Notes: generated from the letters alone by a model not told the origin. Positions 20,100-29,504 are shown, counted from the stretch's first letter. The stretch is DNA of 64,000 nucleotides from Roseomonas gilardii (GCF_001941945.1 NZ_CP015583.1:4178501-4242500); one strand, 5' to 3'. Numbers and translations are program-made.

Positions 20100-23000
20100 T
20101 CACCCCGCCACGGCATCCATCTGCCACGACACCAGCCGCGCATAGGCACCCTGGCGCGCCAGCAGCGCCGCGTGGCTTCCGGCCTCCACCACCCGGCCGC
20201 CCTGCATCACCAGGATGGTGTCGGCGTTGCGGATGGTGGACAGACGGTGGGCGATCACCAGCACCGTCCGGTCCCGCATCAGCGCCTCCAGCGCCGCCCG
20301 CACCTGGGCCTCGCTGATGGCGTCGAGATGCGAGGTCGCCTCGTCCAGCACCAGCACCGGCGCATCCTTCAGGAAGGCGCGGGCGATGGCGATGCGCTGG
20401 CGCTGCCCGCCGGAGAGCTGCACGCCGCGCTCCCCGACCGGCGTGGCCAGGCCCTGGGGCAGGCCCGCCACGAACTCCGCCAGCGCCGCCTGCTCTACGG
20501 CACGCCGCAGCTCCGCCTCGCCCGCCTCGGGCCGGGCGAGGCGGATATTCGCCTCCAGCGTGTCGTTGAACAGGTAGGTGTCCTGCGCCACCAGGGCGAC
20601 ATGGCGGCGCAACCCGTCCAGCGTCAGGTCGCGCAGGTCGGTGCCGTCCAGCAGGATGCGTCCCGCCTGCGGGTCCCAGAAGCGCAGCAGCAGGCTGGCC
20701 ACGGTGGACTTGCCGGCGCCGGAAGGGCCGACCAGTGCCGCGGTGCGCCCGGCGGGCAGGATGAGGTCCAGCCCGGTCAGGGCCGGACGGCTGCGGCCGG
20801 GATAGGTGAAGTCGACCGCCTCGAAGGCCACCTCCGACCCGCCCTTGGGCGAGGCGGGTTCCACCGTGCCGCCCACGACCGCCGGCACCTCGCGCTCCAC
20901 CACGCGCAGCCGGCGGGTGGAGGCGATGGTGTCGGCGAGCTGGCGCCCGACCTGGGCGATCTCGGAGACCGGCAGGAAGGCGGCGATGGCGAGCAGGATC
21001 AGCATCGGCAGCAGCGCGGCATCGAGCCGCCCGCTGGCGGACAGGGCCGCGCCCACGGCGCCGACCGTGAGCCCGCCCAGGCCGGTCGCGACATCCAGCG
21101 CCGCCGCGGCGCGGGACTGGTCCTGCATCAGGGCGAGGCGCCGATCCTGATAGGCGGCCACGCGGGCCAGGAAGCCCGCCCGCCGCGCCTCCACGGCCCG
21201 GAAGGCCAGCAAGTCGCCCAGGCCCTGGATGGTCTCGGTCACATGCGCGCCCAGCTCGCCCAGCGCGGCACGGGATTCCGCGCCCAGCACATCGATGCGC
21301 CGCCGCGCCAGGGTGGGGGCCAGCCCGGCGTAGAGCAGGAAAGGCAGCAGCGCGAGGGCCAGCGGCCAAGCGGCCCACGCCAGCACGCCGAGCACGGTCA
21401 GCGGCACCAGCAGGGCCACCACCGCCGGGGCGACGGTATGGGCGTAGAAATACTCCACCGTCTCCACATCCGTGGTGGCGAGGGAAACAAGGTCGCCCGT
21501 CCGCCGCCGTAGTAGATAGGCGGGACCGAGGGAGTCCAGGCGGTCGAACAGTGCGATCCGCATCTCGGCCAGGAGACGGTAGGCGATGTCATGTGCCAGC
21601 CAGGATTCCAGCCAGTGCAGCCCGCCCGCCACCGGCGCGGCCACCAGCAGGGCGATGGCGAGGCCCGTCACCGATCCGCCGTCCCGCAGCGCCGCGATCA
21701 GCAGCGCACCCAGCACGCCGACGCCGATGAAGGCGGCCACGCGGCCGATGCCGAAGAGCACGGTGAGCGCCATCTTCCCACGCCAGGGGCGGATGTAGCG
21801 GATCAGGCTGGACAGGGTCTCGCCCCAGCCGACCGAGGCGGCGGCGGCATTGAGGTTCTCCGGCTCCGGCGCGGCCTCGCTCTCCGCCGGCCTATGGCTC
21901 TCCGAGGCGGGGCGCAGCGCATCGGCCAGCGTCCCCTGCCCCCTCTCCTCCGCCTGGGCGCCCATGAGCTGCCGGTAGATGCCGCCCTGGCGCATCAGCG
22001 CGGCATGGGTGCCGCTTTCCGCCACCCTGCCGCCGGACAGCACCAGGATGCGGTCCGCGCCGATCACGCTGGACAGGCGGTGCGCCAGGATCAGCACGGT
22101 GCGGCCCTGCATCAGCCGGTCCAGCGCCTGCTGGATCACCGCCTCGTTCTCCGCATCCACGGCGGAAAGCGCCTCGTCCAGGATCAGGATCGGTGCGTCG
22201 CGCAGCAGGGCGCGGGCGATGGCCAGACGCTGCCGCTGCCCGCCCGACAGCCGCGCGCCGCGCTCGCCGATCAGGGCGTCGTAGCCGCCGGGCAGGGACT
22301 GCACGAAGTCATGGGCGTTGGCGGCGCGGCAGGCGGCCTCCAACTCGGCCTGGCTCGCCTCCGGGCGGCCCAGGCGAAGATTCTCGGCGACCGTGCCGTG
22401 GAACAGCGTGGCATCCTGCGCCACGATCGCCACATGCGCGGCGATGCCGGCGGGGTCCAGCGTCGCAACGTCCTGGCCGCCGATCAGGATGCGCCCCGCC
22501 TGCGGATCGAACTGCCGCAGCAGCAGCCGGATCACCGAGGACTTGCCGGCACCGCTGGGGCCGACGAGGCCGACGCGCTCGCCGCCACGGATGGCGAAGT
22601 CCAGCCCGTCATGCGCCGGCTGCCGCCCGCCGGGATAGGCGAAGCGCACGCCCTCGAAGCGGATCTCGGGCGCCGTTTCGCCCAGCCGGAGCATGGCGCC
22701 GCCCGGCCGGATGGCGGGCTCGGCCTCCAGCAGCGCGTGCAGCCCGGCGGCGGCGGACTGTCCGATCATGCCCTGGTGCAGCACGGAGCGCAGGTCGCGC
22801 AGCGGGCGGAAGATCTCCGTGCCGGCCATCAGCACGACCAGCAGCGCCTCCAGGCTCATCTCGCCGCTGGCGACCCGGTGCGCGCCGAGGATGAGCGCGA
22901 TGGCGGAGCCCAGCGCCATGCCCGTGTCGGTGATGCCGCGCGTCATCACCGACAGGCCGAGGACGCGGAAGGTGGTGCGGTAGAGCGCGCGCGCCTTCAC

Positions 23001-23666
23001 GGCGAGCTGGCGCCCGTAGGCGGCGCTCTGCCCGAAGGCCTGCAGGGTCGGCAGGCCCTGCACCGCGTCGAGGAACTCCCCGCCGAAGGCCTTGAAGGCC
23101 TTCTGCCGCTCCAGCGCCGCCCGCTTGTCCCAGCCATGCACCAGAGCCGGCAGCACCAGGGTCAGCAGCGCCGCCGCCAGCAGCACCAGTGCCACCGGCA
23201 CGTCCCACCAGGCGATGAACAGGAAGATCGCCACCGGGGCGCAGGCGGCGATGGCAAGCTGCGGCAGGTACTGGCCGAAGAAGGTCTGGAGCTGTTCCAC
23301 CCCGTCGATCATCGAGAGCATGACGCCGCCGGTGCGCTCCCCCGCGAACCAGGCGGGCCCCAGGGCGGCGATGCGGTCGAAGAGCGCGCCGCGCAGCTTC
23401 GTCTGCACCGCGGCGGCGGTGCGGTGCGCCAAAGCGGTGCGGGCATGGTCGAACACCCCGCGCAGCAACACCGCCAGCACCGCCCCGGCCAGTGGCCAAG
23501 CGGCCCCCACGAGCCCTTGCCCGTCGAAGACCCGGGCCAGGGCCACGCCCAGGAAGGCGAAGCGCGCGATGCCCGCCGCCAGCGCCAGCAGGCCCAGCAT
23601 CACGCCGAGCAGCATTCCGGGCCGCAGGCCCCTGGTCAGGCGCCACAGGCGCACATCAAAATACAT
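20100..23666 (-). CDS. Fused CydDC-like ABC exporter (TMD-NBD-TMD-NBD)
   Basis: A 1188-residue protein that joins two half-exporters in one chain. Half 1 (~1-580) resembles CydD: GVEQLQTFFGQYLPQ, then FLDAVQGLPTLQAFGQS; its NBD has [24 protein letters not shown] and LILDEALSAVD. Half 2 (~610-1188) resembles CydC: LAHDIAYRLLAEMR, RTGDLVSLATTDVET; its NBD has [24 protein letters not shown] and LVLDEATSHLD. CydDC exports cysteine/glutathione and supports cytochrome bd assembly, but no cydAB genes are adjacent, so the substrate is open. Both ATP sites look intact. A divergent LysR gene shares its 115-bp upstream region. Confidence 0.82.
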   Translation of the reverse strand: MYFDVRLWRLTRGLRPGMLLGVMLGLLALAAGIARFAFLGVALARVFDGQGLVGAAWPLAGAVLAVLLRGVFDHARTALAHRTAAAVQTKLRGALFDRIAALGPAWFAGERTGGVMLSMIDGVEQLQTFFGQYLPQLAIAACAPVAIFLFIAWWDVPVALVLLAAALLTLVLPALVHGWDKRAALERQKAFKAFGGEFLDAVQGLPTLQAFGQSAAYGRQLAVKARALYRTTFRVLGLSVMTRGITDTGMALGSAIALILGAHRVASGEMSLEALLVVLMAGTEIFRPLRDLRSVLHQGMIGQSAAAGLHALLEAEPAIRPGGAMLRLGETAPEIRFEGVRFAYPGGRQPAHDGLDFAIRGGERVGLVGPSGAGKSSVIRLLLRQFDPQAGRILIGGQDVATLDPAGIAAHVAIVAQDATLFHGTVAENLRLGRPEASQAELEAACRAANAHDFVQSLPGGYDALIGERGARLSGGQRQRLAIARALLRDAPILILDEALSAVDAENEAVIQQALDRLMQGRTVLILAHRLSSVIGADRILVLSGGRVAESGTHAALMRQGGIYRQLMGAQAEERGQGTLADALRPASESHRPAESEAAPEPENLNAAAASVGWGETLSSLIRYIRPWRGKMALTVLFGIGRVAAFIGVGVLGALLIAALRDGGSVTGLAIALLVAAPVAGGLHWLESWLAHDIAYRLLAEMRIALFDRLDSLGPAYLLRRRTGDLVSLATTDVETVEYFYAHTVAPAVVALLVPLTVLGVLAWAAWPLALALLPFLLYAGLAPTLARRRIDVLGAESRAALGELGAHVTETIQGLGDLLAFRAVEARRAGFLARVAAYQDRRLALMQDQSRAAAALDVATGLGGLTVGAVGAALSASGRLDAALLPMLILLAIAAFLPVSEIAQVGRQLADTIASTRRLRVVEREVPAVVGGTVEPASPKGGSEVAFEAVDFTYPGRSRPALTGLDLILPAGRTAALVGPSGAGKSTVASLLLRFWDPQAGRILLDGTDLRDLTLDGLRRHVALVAQDTYLFNDTLEANIRLARPEAGEAELRRAVEQAALAEFVAGLPQGLATPVGERGVQLSGGQRQRIAIARAFLKDAPVLVLDEATSHLDAISEAQVRAALEALMRDRTVLVIAHRLSTIRNADTILVMQGGRVVEAGSHAALLARQGAYARLVSWQMDAVAG

Positions 23667-23781
23667 GCCGAATCCTCGAAGCCCGCAGCCGCGCGATGCG
23701 ACCCTGCCCCGATGCTGGGCCGGCGCCGACGCCCCGGCAAACGCAAGCTATTCATCCGCAGTTGAGCTATTTCGAACGGCC
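23667..23781. promoter_or_regulatory. Divergent promoter region, exporter and LysR regulator
   Basis: A 115-bp region between two divergent starts. It holds a direct repeat AGCTATT at 23746-23752 and 23765-23771, in the AT-richest part, just upstream of the LysR start. LysR regulators usually bind such shared regions and control both genes. The repeat is a candidate site; no clear T-N11-A palindrome was found. Confidence 0.35.
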
Positions 23782-24693
23782 ATGACCGCCCATCTGCCCT
23801 CCCTTCCCGCCCTGAAGGCCTTCGCCGCCGTGGCGCGGGAGGGCAGCTTCGTCCGCGCTGCCGAGATGCTGCACGTCAGCACCAGCGCCATCAGCCACCA
23901 GATCCGGCAACTGGAGGACCAGCTCGGTACGCCGCTGCTCAGCCGCGCGCGCAACGGCAGCGGCCATAGCCGCACTGCGACCACACTCGCCGGGCAGGAA
24001 CTGCTGCTGGTGGTGGAGGACACGCTGGAGCGGCTGGCCAGCGCCTGCGGCGCCATCCGCGACAGGGCGCGGAACCCGCGCCAGAACCTCGCGGTCTCGG
24101 CCAACGGCTCCTTCGCCTCGCTCTGGCTGGCGCCGCGCCTCGCCCGCTTCGCGGCGCTGCATCCCAGCGTCGCCTGGCATATGCGCGCGGTGGAGACGAA
24201 CGTGCCCGACATGGCGGCGGAGGGGCTGGATCTCGCCATCCTGCGCGCCCGGCCCGGACGCGTCGTGCCGCCGGACCGGCTGCTCTTCGCCGAGACGGTC
24301 TTCCCCGTCTGCAGCCCCGCCCTGGCCGCCATTGCCACCCCGGAGGAACTGCTGCGCCGCAGCCTGCTGGAGGAGGACGGCGACAGCCCGGAGAAGAACT
24401 GGTCCACCTGGATGCCCATCCTGGGTCAGGCGCCCGGCACCGGCCATGTGCTGCGCTTCAGCGGCTACAACCAGGTGATCGGCGCCGCTTTGGCCGGGGC
24501 CGGGGTGGCGCTGGGGCGCTCGCCGCTGCTGGATGCGGAACTGGCCACCGGGCGGCTGGTGCGCCTCTTCGCGCCGCTCTCCCTGCCCGGCACCTGGGCC
24601 TTCGTCCTGCGCGCGCGCCCGGACGCCGCCCGCGACCCGCATGTGGTGCAGCTCTGCGACTTCCTGCTGCGGGAAGCCGGCTCGATCCTGTGA
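23782..24693 (+). CDS. LysR-family transcriptional regulator (GcvA-like)
   Basis: A 303-residue LysR regulator. The winged HTH spans ~6-65 (LPALKAFAAVAREGSFVRAA, HVSTSAISHQIRQLEDQLG). The effector domain follows (SFASLWLAPRLARFAALHP, EGLDLAILRARPG) and resembles the GcvA/AmpR branch. The ATG at 23782 is chosen by alignment of the HTH. Divergent from the fused exporter, which it likely controls. An odd insertion, RARNGSGHSRTATTL, sits where most LysR proteins have a short LF.R...L turn. Confidence 0.88.
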   Translation: MTAHLPSLPALKAFAAVAREGSFVRAAEMLHVSTSAISHQIRQLEDQLGTPLLSRARNGSGHSRTATTLAGQELLLVVEDTLERLASACGAIRDRARNPRQNLAVSANGSFASLWLAPRLARFAALHPSVAWHMRAVETNVPDMAAEGLDLAILRARPGRVVPPDRLLFAETVFPVCSPALAAIATPEELLRRSLLEEDGDSPEKNWSTWMPILGQAPGTGHVLRFSGYNQVIGAALAGAGVALGRSPLLDAELATGRLVRLFAPLSLPGTWAFVLRARPDAARDPHVVQLCDFLLREAGSIL

Positions 24694-24716
24694 GGCGCGG
24701 CGCCTTCCGGCCAGCC

Positions 24717-24777
24717 CCGGGGCGGAGGCTCCGCCTCCCCCGGCCCCCCTCCGCCGGGGACCGAAGCCGGTCCCCGG
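24717..24777. repeat. Composite hairpin repeat, single copy
   Basis: Two hairpins between convergent genes: GGAGGC/GCCTCC with GC-rich extensions (24717-24743) and CCGGGGACC/GGTCCCCGG (24754-24777). The second is identical in its arms to 5566-5589. The following GTGGCCGTCAGCC is shared with 5612-5628 (GGTCGCCGTCAGCC). It lies at the end of both the LysR gene and the long catabolic operon, so it may act as a bidirectional terminator. Confidence 0.7.
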
Positions 24778-24858
24778 ACCCCTGGCTTGAGTGGGTGCCC
24801 GTGGTGGCCGTCAGCCTTCCCCTCGGGATGCGCAACGCCGGACGGTGGGAGCGGCAGG

Positions 24859-25314
24859 TCAGGCGGTGGCGCCGGCCTCGGCGGCCAGGGCGTCCCGCCA
24901 CCCTTCCAGCCATTCCCGGGCCTTTTCTTCCGGCATATCGCCCGAGCTGGCATCGCAGCACAGGATCTCCCCGACGCGCCGGGCGCCGCGCACGGCGAGG
25001 GCCTTGTCGAACAGCCTGCCACCCTCGCAGAAGGTCTCGTAGCTGCTGTCGCCGAGTGCGATCACGCCGTAGCGCAGGCCGGACAGGTCGAGCGCGGAGG
25101 CGCAGAGCGTGTCGTAGAAAGGCCTGGCGCCATCCGGCACCTCGCCGTCGCCATAGGTGGAGGTGCAGAGGATGCAGGCCTCCGCACCATCCAGCACGGC
25201 GGGGTCGCCGCCATCCATGGCGACGATCTCGGCGCCGTCCAGGGCGGCGGCCAGCTCGTCCGCCACCATCTCCGCCGTGCCGGTCATGGTGCCGACCAGG
25301 ATCAGGAGCCTCAT
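24859..25314 (-). CDS. Flavodoxin
   Basis: A 151-residue flavodoxin. The FMN phosphate loop is TMTGTAEM after the first strand (MRLLILVG), followed by TSTYGDGEVPD and IALGDSSYETFCEGGR, the two isoalloxazine loops. Length and order fit short-chain MioC-like flavodoxins. It is the last gene of the 16-gene operon, 22 bp after the pentapeptide gene and two genes after a ferredoxin/flavodoxin-NADP reductase. It is a likely electron carrier from that reductase to the operon's Rieske oxygenase (inference). Confidence 0.88.
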   Translation of the reverse strand: MRLLILVGTMTGTAEMVADELAAALDGAEIVAMDGGDPAVLDGAEACILCTSTYGDGEVPDGARPFYDTLCASALDLSGLRYGVIALGDSSYETFCEGGRLFDKALAVRGARRVGEILCCDASSGDMPEEKAREWLEGWRDALAAEAGATA

Positions 25315-25336
25315 CGCGTGTTCTCCTCTGGGAAAG

Positions 25337-25930
25337 TCAGGTCCAGGAAAAGCCGTAGGCGGTGATCTCGCGCAGCAGGGCCTCGGGGCCCTTCTCGCCC
25401 GAGGCACCACGCAGCCAGATGCGGCCGTGCACCTCCAGCCCGCGCAAATCCACGCGGCCGTCGAAGCGCGCGGCATTGCACCAGAATCCGCCCAGGCATT
25501 CGGTGTCCTGCAGCGTCACGGAATCCGCGAAGCGGGCGCTGTCGCAGGACAGGTTGCCGAAGGCCACGGCGTGGTCGAGTTCCGCCAGGGCGGCGAAACG
25601 GGCGCCGTCGAAGCTGGCGGTGCCGCGGAACTCGGCGCCGGAGAAGCGCGCCTGCCGCTCGAAGACCGCGCCGTCGAAGCGGGCATCGCGGTCGAAGCGC
25701 GCGCCGGAGGCGTCGATGCCGCCCTCGAAGCGGCAGTCCTGGAACCAGGCGAGCCCCTCGAAGACCGTGCCCGCGAGGCGCAGCGGCGCGGCGAAGACGG
25801 TGCCGCGCAGGTCGAGATGGCCGAGCGCGCGGCCGGACAGGTCCAGCGGCACCTCGATGCGGCGGCCGCGCAGCTCCACCACCTCGCCGGGGCGAAGCGG
25901 GGCGGCGATGGCGAGCGGGATGTCGCTCAT
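25337..25930 (-). CDS. Pentapeptide-repeat protein
   Basis: A 197-residue protein made almost wholly of pentapeptide repeats with the A(D/R)F/xLxx rhythm, for example FDGARFDRDARFDGAVFERQ and FSGAEFRGTASFDGARF. Such repeats form a right-handed square beta-helix. No signal peptide or membrane helix is seen. Functions in this class range from DNA-gyrase mimicry to unknown scaffolding. Its start overlaps the reductase stop by 4 bp and it precedes the flavodoxin gene. Its role in a redox operon is unclear. GGTVFAAPLR... shows no other domain. Confidence 0.8.
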   Translation of the reverse strand: MSDIPLAIAAPLRPGEVVELRGRRIEVPLDLSGRALGHLDLRGTVFAAPLRLAGTVFEGLAWFQDCRFEGGIDASGARFDRDARFDGAVFERQARFSGAEFRGTASFDGARFAALAELDHAVAFGNLSCDSARFADSVTLQDTECLGGFWCNAARFDGRVDLRGLEVHGRIWLRGASGEKGPEALLREITAYGFSWT

Positions 25931-27189
25931 GCCTCGGCCAGCTCGCGGCACAGAGCCAGCAGGGCGGCGCGGGAGGTGCCCTTGCGGCGCACCCGCCCGG
26001 CGCTGGCCGCCTCCTCCTCTGCGGCGCGGATGCGCAGCCAGTCGGCGAAGCCGACCGGCGCCACGCCCCGCTCCCGCAGCAGGGCGGCCAGCCCTTCCCG
26101 GCCCGGCTTCGCGCCCGTGGCGGCGGAGAGCGCCGCGCGCGCCGCATCGGCGACCAGCCGCGCCTCGGCCCGGGCCTCCGGGATGGTGCCGCGCGGGCCA
26201 CGGCGGAACCAGCCGGCGGCGTAGAGGTCCGGAGCGAGTTCCGGCGGCAGGACCTCGCCCGGCGGCAGGCCGCAGGCCGCTCGGTGCAATGCCTCGCTGG
26301 GGCCGGGCTCGAAGCCGATGGCGGTCAGCACCGTGTCGGCGGGGATCTCCTCCACCGCGCCGCTGCGGTGGTCGCGGAAGCGCACCGCCTCCACGCGGCC
26401 GGTGCCAAGCACCGCCTCGGGCACGAGGCCGAAGCGGAAGGCGAGGCGGCGATCGCCGCCGCCCGCGCCGTCCAGCGCCCGCAGCGCGGCAAGGCGTGCC
26501 GCGGCGGCGGCATCCTCCGGGACTGCGTCATCGTCCAGCGGCACGCTGATGCGCGTGCCGGCGAGCTTCCCGAACTCCTTGATCATGGCCACGTCGAAGC
26601 GTGCCGCTTCCGGCGCGCCACGGCCCACCACCGTGACCTCCCGCACCGAGGCCAGCACGGTGGCATGGTCCGGATCGAGGTCGCTGCCCGCCAGCTCCGC
26701 CTCGTCCTTGCTCAGCAGGCGCGCGAGGTCGAGCGCCACGTTGCCGTTGCCGATCACCACCACCCGCGCACCGAGGGCGAGCACGCGCCCTGCCTCGTCC
26801 GGATGGCTGTTCAGCCAGCGCGTCACCCAGCCCGAGCCGTGCACGCCCGGCAGATCGTCGCCAGGGATGCCGAGGCGCCGGTCGCCCGAAAGCCCCAGGG
26901 CCAGGAAGACCACATCGTAGAGCCCGCGCAGCACCTCCAGCGTCACGTCGCGGCCGATCCCGACATCGCCCCAGAAGCGCACGCCCTCGCGCTCGAAGAG
27001 CCGGTCGAACTGGCGCGACACCGCCTTGGTGCCCTGGTGGTCGGCGGCCACGCCATGGCGCAGCAGCCCATAGGGCACCGGCAGGCGCTCGATGATGTCG
27101 ATCTCCGCCTGCGGCCAGTCCCGGCGCAGGGCCTGGGCCAGGAAGCAGCCGCTGGGGCCGGAACCGATGATGGCGATGCGCTGGGTCAT
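25927..27189 (-). CDS. FprA-like ferredoxin/flavodoxin-NADP reductase
   Basis: A 420-residue FAD-dependent reductase of the adrenodoxin reductase/FprA family. The FAD site is IIGSGPSG (residues 6-13) and the NADP-binding strand is VVIGNGNVALDLARLL near 163. PYGLLRHGVAADHQGTKAV is the typical family segment after the FAD loop. It moves electrons from NADPH to a ferredoxin or flavodoxin. It overlaps the pentapeptide gene and follows the aldehyde dehydrogenase by 1 bp, so it is in the catabolic operon. A role as the NADPH entry point for the Rieske oxygenase is inferred from context. Confidence 0.88.
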   Translation of the reverse strand: MTQRIAIIGSGPSGCFLAQALRRDWPQAEIDIIERLPVPYGLLRHGVAADHQGTKAVSRQFDRLFEREGVRFWGDVGIGRDVTLEVLRGLYDVVFLALGLSGDRRLGIPGDDLPGVHGSGWVTRWLNSHPDEAGRVLALGARVVVIGNGNVALDLARLLSKDEAELAGSDLDPDHATVLASVREVTVVGRGAPEAARFDVAMIKEFGKLAGTRISVPLDDDAVPEDAAAAARLAALRALDGAGGGDRRLAFRFGLVPEAVLGTGRVEAVRFRDHRSGAVEEIPADTVLTAIGFEPGPSEALHRAACGLPPGEVLPPELAPDLYAAGWFRRGPRGTIPEARAEARLVADAARAALSAATGAKPGREGLAALLRERGVAPVGFADWLRIRAAEEEAASAGRVRRKGTSRAALLALCRELAEA

Positions 27190-27190
27190 G

Positions 27191-28666
27191 TCAGGATGCC
27201 CAAGGATGCGGTCGGCCGGGCAGGTCCACGTAGAAGGACTTCTGCGCCATCCAGGCGCGGATGCCCTCGCGCCCCTTCTCGCGGCCCAGCCCGCTGTCCT
27301 TCACGCCGCCGAAGGGGGTGGAGATGGAGAACTGCTTGTAGGTGTTCACCCAGACCGTCCCCGCCTCGATGGCCCGCCCGACGCGCCAGGCCCGGGGGAA
27401 ATCGCGCGTGTAGATGCCGCAGGCGAGGCCGTAGTCGTTGTCATTGCCCATCGCCACGACCTCCTCCTCGCTGTCGAAGGGCAGCACCACCAGCACGGGG
27501 CCGAAGACCTCCTCCCGGCAGATGCGGGCGGTGTTGTCCAGACCCGCCAGGATGGTGGGGCGCAGATAGACGCCTTCCTCCATCCCTTCGGGCCGCCGGC
27601 CGCCGGCCAGGATCTCGGCCCCCTCGGACACGGCGTCGCGGATCATCGCCTCCACCGAATCCCGGTGGTCGTCATGGATCAGCGGCGCGACCTGGGTGCG
27701 CGGCTCGAAGGAATGGCCGACGCGCAGCGCCTCCGTGGCCGCCACGAGGCGAGAGACGAATTCGTCATACACCGCGCGCTGCACGAAGAGGCGCGAGCCG
27801 GCGATGCAGGACTGGCCGGTGGAGGAGAAGATGCCGAACAGCACCCCCGCCAGCGCCACGTCCAGATCCGCGTCGGCGAAGACGATGGTGGGGGACTTGC
27901 CGCCCAGTTCCAGCGAGACGGGCATCAGCTTCGCCGCCGCCTTCTGCGCCAGGGCGCGGCCGACCTCGGTGCCGCCGGTGAAGGAGACCTTGCGGATGGC
28001 GGGATGCGTCACCAGCCGCTCCCCCACCACGCCGCCCGCGCCGGGCAGGACGGAGAAGAGCCCCGGCGGCAGGCCCGCCGCCTCGACGATGCGGGCGAGC
28101 TCCAGGCAGACCAGCGGGCTCCAGGAGGCGGGCTTGAGCAGCACGGCATTGCCGGCGGCGAGCGCGGGCGCGACCTTCTGCGCGTCCGAGGCGATGGGCG
28201 AGTTCCAGGGCGTGATCCCCGCCACCACGCCCAGCGGCTCGTGCACCGAAAGGGTCAGCGCATCGCCCCGCTGCGGCGTCAGCGCCTCCTCCGAGGTTTC
28301 CAGCAGCGCCGCCATGTAGCGGAAGGTGCCGGCGGCGCTCATCGCCAGGGCGCGCGTCTCGGCCAGGGTCTTGCCCGTGTCGCGCGACTGCACGTAGCTG
28401 ATGCGGTCGACCTCGCGCGCGATGCCTTCGGCGATGCGGTAGAGGTGAGTCGCGCGCTCATGCGGGCGCAGGTTGCGCCAGGACGGGTCGCGCTGCGCCT
28501 TCTGCGCCGCCTCGATGGCGAGGTCCACATCCTCCGCCGAGGCGCCGCGCAGCACGCGGTTCAGCGAGCGGTCGGCGGGGAAGGTCGAGGTGATCTCGGC
28601 ACCCCGCCCCTCACGCCATTCGCCGGCGAAATAGAGCTTTCCCTCGGGCAGGTCGAATGGCCGCAT
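27191..28666 (-). CDS. NAD(P)-dependent aldehyde dehydrogenase
   Basis: A 491-residue aldehyde dehydrogenase. Key features: the cofactor-site segment GVVAGITPWNSP, catalytic Glu in LELGGKSP and catalytic Cys in STGQSCIAGSRLF. The C-terminal block FGGVKDSGLGREKG is standard. In a meta-cleavage-type operon, an enzyme of this size often oxidises a hydroxymuconic semialdehyde or a related ring-fission aldehyde. The exact substrate is not readable from sequence. It is 14 bp after the aspartate dehydrogenase-like gene. Confidence 0.9.
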   Translation of the reverse strand: MRPFDLPEGKLYFAGEWREGRGAEITSTFPADRSLNRVLRGASAEDVDLAIEAAQKAQRDPSWRNLRPHERATHLYRIAEGIAREVDRISYVQSRDTGKTLAETRALAMSAAGTFRYMAALLETSEEALTPQRGDALTLSVHEPLGVVAGITPWNSPIASDAQKVAPALAAGNAVLLKPASWSPLVCLELARIVEAAGLPPGLFSVLPGAGGVVGERLVTHPAIRKVSFTGGTEVGRALAQKAAAKLMPVSLELGGKSPTIVFADADLDVALAGVLFGIFSSTGQSCIAGSRLFVQRAVYDEFVSRLVAATEALRVGHSFEPRTQVAPLIHDDHRDSVEAMIRDAVSEGAEILAGGRRPEGMEEGVYLRPTILAGLDNTARICREEVFGPVLVVLPFDSEEEVVAMGNDNDYGLACGIYTRDFPRAWRVGRAIEAGTVWVNTYKQFSISTPFGGVKDSGLGREKGREGIRAWMAQKSFYVDLPGRPHPWAS

Positions 28667-28680
28667 GAGACTGGCCTCCC

Positions 28681-29502
28681 TCAGATGACGGTGGCGGAGG
28701 CGCGGTTCAGCAGCTCGCGCGCCACGCTGTACCCCGCAGTCAGCGAGGTCTTGGGATTGGCCGGCGAGGGGCGCCCCTCCAGCCGGATGGTGAAATCGGC
28801 GCAGCCGGAGCGCACCGCGACCTCGTGGACGTTGCGGGTGATGCCGGGATCGGCGATCAGCCTGACCCGCACCGTGTCGAACCCGCCCGCAGCCAGCGCC
28901 ACGGTGGCGGCGACATTGGCATTCTGTGGATAGTCCCGCGCCGCCTCGCGCGCCGTGCCCTCGTAGAAGACCGTGGGCTCCGTCAGCGCGTCGAGATCCA
29001 GCCGGGTCTCGGCCGGCGTGCCCTTCCAGGCGCGCGGCGGCTTGCGGCCGAGATAGGTCACTTCCTCCAGCCCCGAGAGCCGCGCGGCGCCCAGCGCGTC
29101 GATGCCGCCCACGGCGCCGGGGGGCAGGACGAGCTTCGCGCCGCCCGCCTGCGCCGCAGCCTCCAGCCGCACATGCAGATCGGCATCCGCCAGGGCCCCG
29201 ATGGCGATCACCACGAGGTCGCACCCGCCGCGCAGCACGGCCTCGCCATGGTCGCGCACCGCGCCATGGCCCGCGCATTCCGCCACCACATCCGGCGCAT
29301 CGGCCAGGAAGCCCGCGATGTCGCCGCGCACGGTGCTGGCCTCCGCCACGCGGTGCGCGGCGAGCAGCGCCTCGGCCTTCGCCTCGCTGCCGGGGCGGAC
29401 CAGGATGGTGACATGCTCCAGCGGCGCGGGGAGATGCGCGGCGAGGGCCTCCAGCACCGTCGCCGCCATGCCGCCCGCGCCGATCAGGCCGAGGCGCCGC
29501 AT
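28681..29502 (-). CDS. Aspartate dehydrogenase-like protein (NadX/DUF108)
   Basis: A 273-residue protein with an N-terminal Rossmann motif GLIGAGGMAATVLEAL and the DUF108 aspartate-dehydrogenase C-terminal domain. The family catalytic segment appears as ADPGITRNVHEVAVRSGCADF, with the conserved Asn-x-His. Characterised members interconvert aspartate and iminoaspartate/oxaloacetate. No nadA, nadC or other NAD genes are nearby. The location between a TPP enzyme and an aldehyde dehydrogenase suggests a catabolic role, perhaps on an amino or imino intermediate (inference). Confidence 0.85.
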   Translation of the reverse strand: MRRLGLIGAGGMAATVLEALAAHLPAPLEHVTILVRPGSEAKAEALLAAHRVAEASTVRGDIAGFLADAPDVVAECAGHGAVRDHGEAVLRGGCDLVVIAIGALADADLHVRLEAAAQAGGAKLVLPPGAVGGIDALGAARLSGLEEVTYLGRKPPRAWKGTPAETRLDLDALTEPTVFYEGTAREAARDYPQNANVAATVALAAGGFDTVRVRLIADPGITRNVHEVAVRSGCADFTIRLEGRPSPANPKTSLTAGYSVARELLNRASATVI

Positions 29503-29504
29503 GC

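Noticed and set aside
21591-23765. A 724-codon open frame antisense to the fused exporter
   Set aside because: The minus-strand frame has full ABC exporter motifs; the plus frame has none.
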